A DNA stretch of 7,560 bases from an uncultured Prevotella sp. (GTDB lineage: Bacteria; Bacteroidota; Bacteroidia; Bacteroidales; Bacteroidaceae). The translations under genes were made by a program, and so were the position numbers. The stretch is from assembly GCA_937916075.1 (NCBI GenBank), contig CALGHW010000401.1, positions 1-7,560 of the forward strand, read 5' to 3'. The notes beneath the pieces were generated by a model. That model worked only from the letters and a program-made list of their open reading frames with translations, had not been told where the DNA came from and ran no database searches. This document shows positions 1 to 5,993 of this stretch, piece after piece (within the stretch, counting starts at the first letter, position 1; each line of letters starts with the position of its first letter).

Positions 1-264
1 GTTGGTGCCAAACTCAAACTCCAGGATGAGGCCCGTGGCCACGCCCATGGCGAAATTGACCCCGAAGAGGCGTTGCCAAAACATGGCCGCGCGCTTCCAG
101 AAGGGATTGCGAGTACGATAATAACAGGTCTCCATGATACCCATGATGAGTGCCAGGCCCAGCGTGAGCGGCACAAACAGCCAATGGTAGATGGCCGTCA
201 GGGCAAACTGCGCCCTCGACCAGTCGAGCGACGCAAGGTCTACGTTCAAGAGGATGTTTTGCAT
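1..264 (-). CDS. cydA: Cytochrome bd ubiquinol oxidase subunit I, N-terminal 88 residues (partial)
   Basis: Subunit I of the cytochrome bd quinol:O2 oxidoreductase, an integral inner-membrane terminal oxidase. The reverse-strand translation begins [10 protein letters not shown] and contains the family's characteristic blocks: [20 protein letters not shown] (residues 16-35), then [20 protein letters not shown] (67-86). His27 in the YHW motif aligns with the conserved N-terminal haem-ligand histidine of E. coli CydA (His19). The first membrane helix spans roughly residues 22-44 and the second begins near 66. The frame is open to the left edge of the window, so the rest of the protein and any cydB lie outside. 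The ATG at 262-264 is the natural start because the conserved SRxQFAxTAxYH block follows closely. The 66-base gap to the upstream DUF4492 gene shows no promoter match, so the two are probably co-transcribed. Identification is firm; function is by family. Confidence 0.96.
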   Translation of the reverse strand, partial: MQNILLNVDLASLDWSRAQFALTAIYHWLFVPLTLGLALIMGIMETCYYRTRNPFWKRAAMFWQRLFGVNFAMGVATGLILEFEFGTN

Positions 265-330
265 AGATGGATTGATATTTTAAAAAAGGTTTGATGATAA
301 AATCAGGTCACATGGCAGCCACAGCCGCCC

Positions 331-552
331 TCACTCCGTTCCGCACAACTGGCCGGCCACATAATCCGCCTTGCCTGCGTCGTCGGTGGCCTTCCGGGCC
401 AGGAAGTCAGGAAAGAACAGGAGTTTCAAGACCACAAAGATGACAAAGAGCTTGACGAGGATAATCAGCCACAGCGTCTTGCCCACCGTCATCCGGCGAA
501 ACCCGTCGGCATACAGGTCGTATACCTTATATAATGTAGTAGTCTTCTTCAT
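331..552 (-). CDS. DUF4492 small membrane protein, upstream partner of cydA
   Basis: A 73-residue protein with one predicted membrane helix (about residues 26-47) and two recognisable conserved blocks: GFRRMTVGKTLWLIILVKLF (17-36) and FFPDF (46-50). I recognise this as DUF4492, a family often found directly before cydA in Bacteroidota. Its function is not established. Its size and position recall the small accessory subunits (CydX type) of proteobacterial bd oxidases, but I see no sequence similarity to them, so that role is inference. The frame stays open upstream to an ATG at 619-621. I chose the ATG at 550-552 because it puts MKK just before the conserved domain. The predicted promoter at 632-662 would also start transcription only a few bases before 621, leaving almost no leader for the longer form. 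The C-terminal tail after residue 52 is charged and not conserved as far as I recall. Confidence 0.88.
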   Translation of the reverse strand: MKKTTTLYKVYDLYADGFRRMTVGKTLWLIILVKLFVIFVVLKLLFFPDFLARKATDDAGKADYVAGQLCGTE

Positions 553-590
553 AGGCTTTTCAATAATAGGATTCTTCAGTAACTCAAGAG

Positions 591-621
591 GCAGCGCCCG
601 TCGAATAGGTACGGACGCCAC
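591..621 (-). promoter_or_regulatory. Leader hairpin in the 5' UTR of the DUF4492-cydA transcript
   Basis: On the minus strand GCGTCCGT (618-611) and ACGGGCGC (601-594) pair over eight positions, with one G.U pair, around a 9-base loop. The stem can extend to 621/591 through two more wobble pairs and a G-C. It would sit at the very 5' end of the predicted transcript. No U-run follows, so it is not an intrinsic terminator. It could stabilise the mRNA or take part in regulation; no known riboswitch was recognised. Confidence 0.4.
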
Positions 622-631
622 TTACTTTTTG

Positions 632-662
632 CAAAGATAACTTTTTATTTTCTTTCCGCCAA
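632..662 (-). promoter_or_regulatory. Probable Bacteroidota-type promoter for DUF4492-cydA
   Basis: On the minus strand TATCTTTG (639 down to 632) matches the Bacteroidota -7 consensus TAnnTTTG exactly. Nineteen bases upstream is TTGG (662 to 659), a 3-of-4 match to the -33 TTTG. The spacing fits the known 19-21 bases. Transcription would start near 625, giving a leader of about 70 bases before the ATG at 552. The -33 half is weak, so confidence is moderate. Confidence 0.6.
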
Positions 663-1223
663 CAGAAAATTTGTATTTCTTACAAACCAACATAAATTAT
701 AGCTGACTTTGCATTATACCCTGCATACCTGCATGCCTGCAGACAAGGCTGGCCCATGCATGACACCGACAGGAAAGAAAAATATAGATTATCAGAAAAA
801 AAGATAAAAGCAGCTTAAGAAAACAACCTAAATACGCCAAATTTCATTTAGCCAAATACCACTATTTATTTCGACTGTTTTCTAACTGATAATAAGGCTG
901 CTACACGTTTTTCAAGCATACTTTGAGCGCTTCTTGACAATGCCCTCATGGCGCGCCCCGACATCATATAAATATATTTCACACATATCATTCACTTCAC
1001 GGATAGCTTTACTCCACATGGCAGAACATCCAGAGCCGCCCCACACCAAAGCCTTGAGAAAGAATGAGGCTTCAACGCCGCCGTTCACAACCATACCGCT
1101 CAAAACAATTCGGCACAAATTATTTCGAACGTCACCACCCATTACGGGGAAACAGCATTTGTTCCTTTTTTCCGTAATAATCTATAATATCAAACGCCTA
1201 AAGCGATTGGCCGTCTGTTTTTC
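663..1223. other. Long intergenic stretch with no supported gene
   Basis: This stretch separates the divergent cydA-side and exporter-side promoters. It is mostly AT-rich. Besides the octamer repeat at 720-743 it holds GCCAAAT twice (836-842 and 851-857), and a spaced inverted pair ATTATCAG (788-795) / CTGATAAT (886-893). From about 935 to 1145 the base composition rises and a 76-codon minus-strand frame (912-1142) is open. It lacks a convincing ribosome-binding context, promoter or recognised homologue, and its codon use is less GC3-biased than the neighbouring genes. I saw no tRNA, rRNA or CRISPR-like structure. Confidence 0.6.
720..743. repeat. Three tandem octamers of the type CCTGCAtn
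   Basis: CCTGCATA (720-727), CCTGCATG (728-735) and CCTGCAGA (736-743) follow one another without gaps. The first six bases are identical in all three copies. It lies in intergenic DNA between divergent promoters. It could be a set of binding sites or a chance microsatellite-like run; nothing further can be said from the sequence. Confidence 0.55.
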
Positions 1224-1254
1224 TTTGCCATTTCAATGAAAAGGGTTAAATTTG
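1224..1254 (+). promoter_or_regulatory. Bacteroidota sigma-ABfr-type promoter of the exporter operon
   Basis: TTTG at 1224-1227 and TAAATTTG at 1247-1254 match both halves of the Bacteroidota consensus (TTTG and TAnnTTTG) exactly, with a 19-base spacer. Transcription should begin near 1260, leaving a leader of about 25 bases, AT-rich and without a Shine-Dalgarno sequence, before the ATG at 1286. No other full match was seen in the intercistronic gaps downstream, so this is the likely promoter for the whole five-gene operon. Confidence 0.8.
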
Positions 1255-1285
1255 CAACATCTTAATTAATTAGGTAAAAAAAAGT

Positions 1286-2161
1286 ATGAACAAAAAGATT
1301 GTGATACCACTTGTGGTGGTAATTGTATTGCTGATTGCCGGAGTGGCTTATCTCTATAACAGCCTGAACCAGCAGCAACAAGCCAACAAAGACATGCAGG
1401 AACTGGCAGACCTCGACAAGAAAGAAATGCAAAACGAGTATGAACAGTTTGCCCAGCAGTACAGCGAGATGAAGACACAAATCAACAATGACTCCATTGT
1501 GGCCCAGCTCACACAGGAACAAATGAAAACCCAGCGGCTACTCGAAGAACTGAAGAACGTGAAGAGCACCGACGCCCGCGAGATAACCCGCCTGAAGAAG
1601 GAACTGGCCACCGTTCGCGCCGTGCTCCGCAGCTATGTGCTCCAGATAGACTCCCTCAACCGCCTCAACGAGAACCTCACGGCCGAGAACACCCGCATCC
1701 GCGGACAATACTCGGAAGCCACCCGCCAGATAGAGGGACTCAGCAGCGAGAAGGCGTCACTCTCACAGAAGGTGGCCATCGCCGCCCAGCTCGACGCCAC
1801 AGGCATCAACATGACCATCAAGAAGAGCAACGGCAAGCAGGCCAAAAAGCTGAAGGACTGCAAGAGCATTGAGGTGTCATTCCATATTGCCCGCAATGTC
1901 ACCGCCGCCAACGGCGTGCGCACCCTCTATGTACGCGTCACCACCCCCACGGGCGACGTGCTCGGCGGCGGAGGCAGCTTCGCCTATGAGAACCGCCACA
2001 TAGAGTGCTCCATGAAGAAGAGCGTGGAATACTCGGGCGAGGAGACCACCGTAAACACCTACCGCCAGGTGGGCGAGTTCCTCAGCCCCGGCACCTATAC
2101 CGTGAGCATCTTTGCCGACGGCAGCATGATAGGCTCACGCACCTTCTCATTCCAGAAATAA
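1286..2161 (+). CDS. Membrane-anchored coiled-coil protein of unknown function, first gene of the exporter operon
   Basis: A 291-residue protein that I recognise only as a type of conserved Bacteroidales hypothetical protein. Residues 1-4 are basic and 5-24 form one hydrophobic segment without a lipobox, so it is probably an uncleaved N-terminal anchor with the rest in the periplasm. Residues about 28-165 are rich in Glu, Gln, Lys and Leu in heptad-like order (for example ITRLKKELATV and LNRLNENLTAENTRIRG), which suggests a long coiled coil. Residues about 168-291 look like a compact beta-sandwich domain, with alternating strands (VRTLYVRVTTPTGDVL near 211-226), a GGGGSF turn and a closing PGTYTVSIFADGSMIG segment (268-283). 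Such proteins are sometimes mislabelled as SMC-like because of the coil. Its gene is 45 bases before the TolC-family gene and shares the operon promoter, so a role in assembling or bridging the exporter is plausible but only inferred. The stop is TAA; start choice is clear from the promoter and anchor. Confidence 0.85.
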   Translation: MNKKIVIPLVVVIVLLIAGVAYLYNSLNQQQQANKDMQELADLDKKEMQNEYEQFAQQYSEMKTQINNDSIVAQLTQEQMKTQRLLEELKNVKSTDAREITRLKKELATVRAVLRSYVLQIDSLNRLNENLTAENTRIRGQYSEATRQIEGLSSEKASLSQKVAIAAQLDATGINMTIKKSNGKQAKKLKDCKSIEVSFHIARNVTAANGVRTLYVRVTTPTGDVLGGGGSFAYENRHIECSMKKSVEYSGEETTVNTYRQVGEFLSPGTYTVSIFADGSMIGSRTFSFQK

Positions 2162-2206
2162 GGCAGTCCTGACAGATTGCAAACTATATAATTTACACCC
2201 AAAGAT

Positions 2207-3718
2207 ATGAAACATTATGCACTGCTGCTCCTGCTGGCAGGCGCCTTTGTGCCCTCCGAGGCGCAAAGGGTGCTCACGCTTGACAGTTGCCGGGCCATGG
2301 CCCTCGACAACAACAAGCAGTTGGGTATTTCGCGTGTCAAGCAGGATATAGCCAAGAACATACGCAAGTCGGCCCGGACCAAATACCTGCCCCACGTCAC
2401 GGCCATGGGCGGCTACATGTTCACCAGCCGGGAAATATCCATCCTCAACGACGGACAGAAGTCGATGCTGAGCAACATCGGCGGGACGGCCTTCTCGGGC
2501 GTCACCTCAGGACTGCAGAACATCGGGCAGAGCCTCACGCCCGACCAAAAAGCACAGATTGACGGAGTGCTCAGCGCCTTCAACACCAACACAGACCAGC
2601 TCATGGGCAACCTCAACACACAGGTAAACGAGGCGGCCGGAGGGCTGAACGCCAAAGGGCAGCAGGTGGTGGACGCCTTCCGCACCGACACACGCAACAT
2701 CTTCGCCGGATCCATCATGGTGACACAGCCCGTCTTTATGGGCGGCGCCATCACCGCACTCAACAGAATGGCCGACATCGGCGAACAGCTGGAGGCCAAC
2801 ACGGCGGAAAGCAAGCGACAGCAGACACTATATGACATCGACCAGGCCTATTGGCTGGTGGTGTCGCTGAAACACAAGAAGAAGCTGGCGGAGAGCTTCC
2901 TGACACTGGTCAAGAAGCTGGACAGCGACGTAGGCAAGATGATTAAGGAGGGAGTGGCCACACGGTCGGACGGACTGAACGTGAGCGTCAAGGTAAACGA
3001 GGCCGAGATGGCACTGACACAGGCGGACAACGGCCTGCAACTGGCCCGCATGCTGCTCTGCCAACGCTGCGGCATGCCGCTCGACGCAAACTTTGCCCTG
3101 GCCGACGAGGACACGGAGAACTTGGCTTCGGCCGAAGCGCTGCCACTCGACCGGAAAGCCATCGACGTGGAGCAACGGCCCGAACTGAAGATGCTCCAAA
3201 ACTCACTGGACCTGAGCAAGCAGAGCATCCGGCTCATCAAGGCCGGAAACCTGCCGCAAGTGATGCTCATGGGCGGCTACTCGGTGAGCAACCCCAACCT
3301 ATATAACGGATTCCAAAAGAAGTTTGGCGGGGCATGGAACATCGGCGTACTGATACGCATCCCGGTATGGAACTGGGGCGACGTGGCCTACAAGGTGAGA
3401 GCCGCCAAGGGCATCAGCGCCATCGCCCAACTGGAGATGGAGGAGATGCGCGAGAAGATGGAGCTGCAAGCCAACCAAAGCAACTTCAAGCTGAGCGAAT
3501 CGCAAAGGAAGCTGGCCCTGGCACAGTCGAACACCGGCAAGGCCGAGGAAAACCTGCGCTGTGCCAACCTGGGCTATAAGGAGGGCGTGGTGCAGCTCAC
3601 CACCGTCATGGAAGCCCAAACAGCCTGGCTGCAGGCACAGTCGCAGAAGATAGACGCAGAAATAGATGTCAAACTCAGTCAGGTGGACCTCAAAAAGTCG
3701 CTTGGCACATTACAATAA
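2207..3718 (+). CDS. TolC-family outer-membrane efflux protein
   Basis: Outer-membrane channel of a tripartite exporter; three copies would form a beta-barrel continued by a long periplasmic alpha-helical tunnel. The 503-residue product starts with a signal peptide (residues 1-19, likely cleavage after Ser-Glu-Ala before Gln20). The internal duplication typical of TolC is visible. Barrel strands LPHVTAMGGYMFTS (61-74) and IMVTQPVFMGG (170-180) in the first half correspond to LPQVMLMGGYSVSN (349-362) and IGVLIRIPVWNWGD (379-392) in the second. Long amphipathic helices lie between and after these, and the segment ending in YKEGVVQLTTVMEAQTAWL (457-475) is the family's usual C-terminal signature. 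The loop joining the first strand pair (about 75-167) is some 90 residues long against about 15 in the second pair, an expanded surface or tunnel-mouth insertion. The next gene, the adaptor, follows 17 bases later. No Shine-Dalgarno is evident before the ATG. The substrate is unknown. Confidence 0.95.
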   Translation: MKHYALLLLLAGAFVPSEAQRVLTLDSCRAMALDNNKQLGISRVKQDIAKNIRKSARTKYLPHVTAMGGYMFTSREISILNDGQKSMLSNIGGTAFSGVTSGLQNIGQSLTPDQKAQIDGVLSAFNTNTDQLMGNLNTQVNEAAGGLNAKGQQVVDAFRTDTRNIFAGSIMVTQPVFMGGAITALNRMADIGEQLEANTAESKRQQTLYDIDQAYWLVVSLKHKKKLAESFLTLVKKLDSDVGKMIKEGVATRSDGLNVSVKVNEAEMALTQADNGLQLARMLLCQRCGMPLDANFALADEDTENLASAEALPLDRKAIDVEQRPELKMLQNSLDLSKQSIRLIKAGNLPQVMLMGGYSVSNPNLYNGFQKKFGGAWNIGVLIRIPVWNWGDVAYKVRAAKGISAIAQLEMEEMREKMELQANQSNFKLSESQRKLALAQSNTGKAEENLRCANLGYKEGVVQLTTVMEAQTAWLQAQSQKIDAEIDVKLSQVDLKKSLGTLQ

Positions 3719-3735
3719 AAAGAGGAAACAACGAT

Positions 3736-4731
3736 ATGTCAGCAAAATCACAACATAACAATATCCTGCTTGCCGTCATCGGATTCACAGCCGTTGTCGT
3801 CATTGTCGCCGTGATAGGATTCTTTGCCCTGGACAATGAGCCCGAGATGATTCAAGGACAAGTGGATGTCACCGAATACCGGGTGTCGAGCAAGGTGCCC
3901 GGACGTATTCTCGAACTGCGTGTGAAAGAGGGCGACTATGTAAAGGTGGGCGACACGCTCGCCATCCTGGACGCACCCGACGTGCAGGCCAAGATGACCC
4001 AGGCGCAAAGCGCGGAGAGCGCGGCGGCGGCCCTGAGCGAGATGGCACAGAACGGTGCCCGCACCGAACAGATACGGGCCGCCCACTCGGTGCTGCAACA
4101 GGCCAAGGCTGGACTGGAGATAGCCCAGAAATCGTACAACCGCGTGCAGCGCCTCTTCGACGAGGGCGTGATGAGCGCCCAGAAGCGCGACGAGGCTCTG
4201 GCCAACTACAAGGCCATGGAGGCACAGGTGAAGGCTGCCCAAAGCCAGTATGACATGGCCCGCAACGGCGCGCGCCGCGAGGAGAAGATGGCCAGTGCGG
4301 CCCAGGTGGCAAGAGCCAAAGGCGCCGTGCAGGAGGTCAACTCGTATATCCACGAGACAGTACAGATAGCCCAGATGGAGGGAGAGGTGAGCGACATCTA
4401 TCCCAAGGTGGGCGAACTGGTGGGCACCGGCTCACCCATCATGTCAATCTCGGTGATGAAGGACATGTGGGGCACTTTCAATGTGCGTGAGGACCAGCTG
4501 GACGGGCTTGCCGTGGGCAAGACTTTCACAGCCTTCGTCCCCGCCTTCAACAAAGAGGTGAAGATGAAGGTGTACTACATGAAGGATGAGGGCAGCTATG
4601 CCGTGTGGAAGGCCACCAAGGCCAACGGACAATATGACCTGAAGACCTTCGAGGTCAAGGCGCGCCCGGTGGACAGCGTTGACGGCCTGCGCCCGGGCAT
4701 GTCGCTCATCATCAGAAACGAGAAGAAATAG
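3736..4731 (+). CDS. HlyD/YbhG-type periplasmic adaptor (membrane fusion protein)
   Basis: A 331-residue inner-membrane-anchored adaptor that should link the ABC-2 permeases to the TolC-family channel. It has a short cytoplasmic start and a membrane anchor at about residues 9-31. The first half of a biotinyl-lipoyl-like domain is at 41-80 (SSKVPGRILELRVKEGDYVK at 51-70). An alpha-helical hairpin spans about 82-205, with LFDEGVMSAQKRDEA (140-154) near its tip region. The second lipoyl half is at about 212-240, and a beta-barrel domain ends in GLRPGMSLII (317-326). Two NGAR motifs (106-109 and 177-180) sit in matching hairpin positions, as in YbhG-type adaptors. Length and domain order fit the HlyD_D23/HlyD_3 type. 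An AGAGGA at 3721-3726, 9 bases before the ATG, is an unusually good Shine-Dalgarno for this neighbourhood. The gene ends in TAG, and a hairpin immediately follows. Confidence 0.95.
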   Translation: MSAKSQHNNILLAVIGFTAVVVIVAVIGFFALDNEPEMIQGQVDVTEYRVSSKVPGRILELRVKEGDYVKVGDTLAILDAPDVQAKMTQAQSAESAAAALSEMAQNGARTEQIRAAHSVLQQAKAGLEIAQKSYNRVQRLFDEGVMSAQKRDEALANYKAMEAQVKAAQSQYDMARNGARREEKMASAAQVARAKGAVQEVNSYIHETVQIAQMEGEVSDIYPKVGELVGTGSPIMSISVMKDMWGTFNVREDQLDGLAVGKTFTAFVPAFNKEVKMKVYYMKDEGSYAVWKATKANGQYDLKTFEVKARPVDSVDGLRPGMSLIIRNEKK

Positions 4732-4754
4732 GGACGGATATCTTTTCTCCGTCC
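4732..4754 (+). promoter_or_regulatory. Intercistronic hairpin between adaptor and permease genes
   Basis: GGACGGA (4732-4738) and TCCGTCC (4748-4754) form a perfect 7-bp stem with a 9-base loop. A G.U and an A-U pair can extend it to 4730/4756, into the adaptor's stop codon. The downstream sequence (TTCTGTCAATAC) has no U-run, so a full intrinsic terminator is unlikely. Possible roles are partial attenuation or a processing/stability element that sets adaptor and channel levels above the permeases. Confidence 0.55.
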
Positions 4755-4782
4755 TTCTGTCAATACATTATTATATATAGGT

Positions 4783-5955
4783 ATGAAACGTATCGTCGGT
4801 CAGTTAGCGGCTGTGGCACAAAGAGAGTGCATGATTCTGCTGAAGAATCCCATCTACTGGTTTTGCATGATTGTCTTTCCGGTGGTGGTGATGTTGTTCT
4901 TCACGTCGCTCATGCACGAGGGCCAGCCCTTGGAGATGCCGGTCGGCGTGGTAGACCAGGACAACTCCTCCACCTCCCGCGCCTTGATACGCAAGCTCGA
5001 CGCCTTTCAGACATCCCGGGTGGTGGCCCGGTATACCTCAGTGGCCGAAGCCCGCAAAGCCATGCAGCGCAACGAGATATACGGATTTCTGTATATACCC
5101 AAAGACATGGCCGACCAATTGCTGGCCAGCCGCCAGCCCAAGGTGTCGTTTTACTACTCGATGACCTCCATCACGGCAGGCTCCCTGGTGTTTCGTGACC
5201 TCAAGACCATCTCCACGCTCGGGTCGGCCGCCGTGGGACAGGCTACCTTACGGGCCAAAGGCTTCACGGCCGACCAGATACAGGCCTTCCTGCAGCCCGT
5301 ACGCATAGACCTCCACCAGATTACCAATCCGTGGACCAACTACAATGTGTATCTCTCCACCATGCTGGTGCCGGGAGTCATCATGCTCTTCATCTTCCTC
5401 ATCACAGCCTACTCGCTGGGCATGGAACTGAAGATGGGACGCTCCAAACAACTGATGCAGACGGCCGACAACCATATCGTGACGGCTCTGGCGGGCAAGA
5501 TACTCCCCCAGACGCTGGTGTTCCTGATATTGGTGTTCGGCTATATGTATTATGTGTTCGGGGTGCTCCACTTTCCACACCAAGGCGGCGTGGGAAGCAT
5601 TGTCCTCTTAGGACTGCTCACTGTGCTGCCGGCCCAGGGATTCGGTATCTTCGCCTTCGGCCTGATACCGTCGCTCCGCATGTCGATGAGCATCTGCTCA
5701 CTGTGGGGCGTGCTCAGCTTCTCGATTGTAGGCTCGGCATTCCCCGTGTCGGCCATGGACTCCGAACTGCAGGCCCTGGCATGGCTCTTCCCGCTGCGCC
5801 ATTACTTCATGACCTACCAGATAACCGTGTTCAACGGCTACCCCATGGCCGGCGCCTGGCCCCACATCTTTGTGCTGATTGTCTTCATGCTCCTGCCCAT
5901 CCTCATCCTCGGCAAGCTGAAAAACGCCATGCTCAAATATGTGTATATCCCCTAA
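4783..5955 (+). CDS. ABC-2 type transporter permease, first of two
   Basis: Inner-membrane permease subunit of an ABC-2 exporter, of the 390-residue YbhS/YbhR/YhhJ type (ABC2_membrane_3). One N-terminal membrane helix (about 25-44) is followed by a large extracytoplasmic domain (about 45-190), which opens with the family motif MPVGVVDQDNSSTSRALI (52-69). Five further helices follow at about 192-212, 235-260, 272-297, 301-322 and 360-377. A family-typical WLFPLRHYF motif (334-342) precedes the last helix. The block NPWTNYNVYLSTMLVPGVIM (182-201) marks entry into the membrane core. It is clearly related to the next gene (shared VxVVD-xxSS-S motif and topology), so the two probably form a heterodimer. 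No nucleotide-binding domain is fused to it. The ATG is preceded by an AT-rich leader lacking a Shine-Dalgarno sequence. The substrate cannot be told from the sequence. Confidence 0.93.
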   Translation: MKRIVGQLAAVAQRECMILLKNPIYWFCMIVFPVVVMLFFTSLMHEGQPLEMPVGVVDQDNSSTSRALIRKLDAFQTSRVVARYTSVAEARKAMQRNEIYGFLYIPKDMADQLLASRQPKVSFYYSMTSITAGSLVFRDLKTISTLGSAAVGQATLRAKGFTADQIQAFLQPVRIDLHQITNPWTNYNVYLSTMLVPGVIMLFIFLITAYSLGMELKMGRSKQLMQTADNHIVTALAGKILPQTLVFLILVFGYMYYVFGVLHFPHQGGVGSIVLLGLLTVLPAQGFGIFAFGLIPSLRMSMSICSLWGVLSFSIVGSAFPVSAMDSELQALAWLFPLRHYFMTYQITVFNGYPMAGAWPHIFVLIVFMLLPILILGKLKNAMLKYVYIP

Positions 5956-5993
5956 CATCACTCATAGAACAATAAATACCCCAATATATCCTG

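Noticed and set aside
73..294. Plus-strand 73-codon open frame opposite cydA
   Set aside because: It is antisense to an unmistakable cydA N-terminus and has no recognisable motif.
553..621. N-terminal extension of the DUF4492 protein to the ATG at 619-621
   Set aside because: The predicted transcript starts only a few bases before that ATG, the added residues resemble no family sequence, and they coincide with the leader hairpin.
371..640. Plus-strand 89-codon open frame opposite the DUF4492 gene
   Set aside because: The minus-strand frame carries the conserved DUF4492 motifs and a promoter; this frame is its complement.
788..893. ATTATCAG/CTGATAAT and AGCAGC/GCTGCT pairs as a structured RNA or terminator
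   Set aside because: The arms are about 90 bases apart and the two pairs are not nested, so no simple hairpin forms; chance in AT-rich DNA is the likelier explanation.
934..1239. Plus-strand 101-codon open frame in the intergenic region
   Set aside because: It has low-complexity composition, no motif, no ribosome-binding context, and overlaps the exporter promoter.
3748..4353. Minus-strand 201-codon open frame opposite the HlyD-type gene
   Set aside because: It is His/Leu-rich shadow translation caused by the GC3 bias of the real gene.
5331..5975. Plus-strand 214-codon open frame overlapping the first permease
   Set aside because: It is a second frame within a permease with clear motifs and helices; its composition (Arg, His, Pro-rich) is that of a shifted frame.
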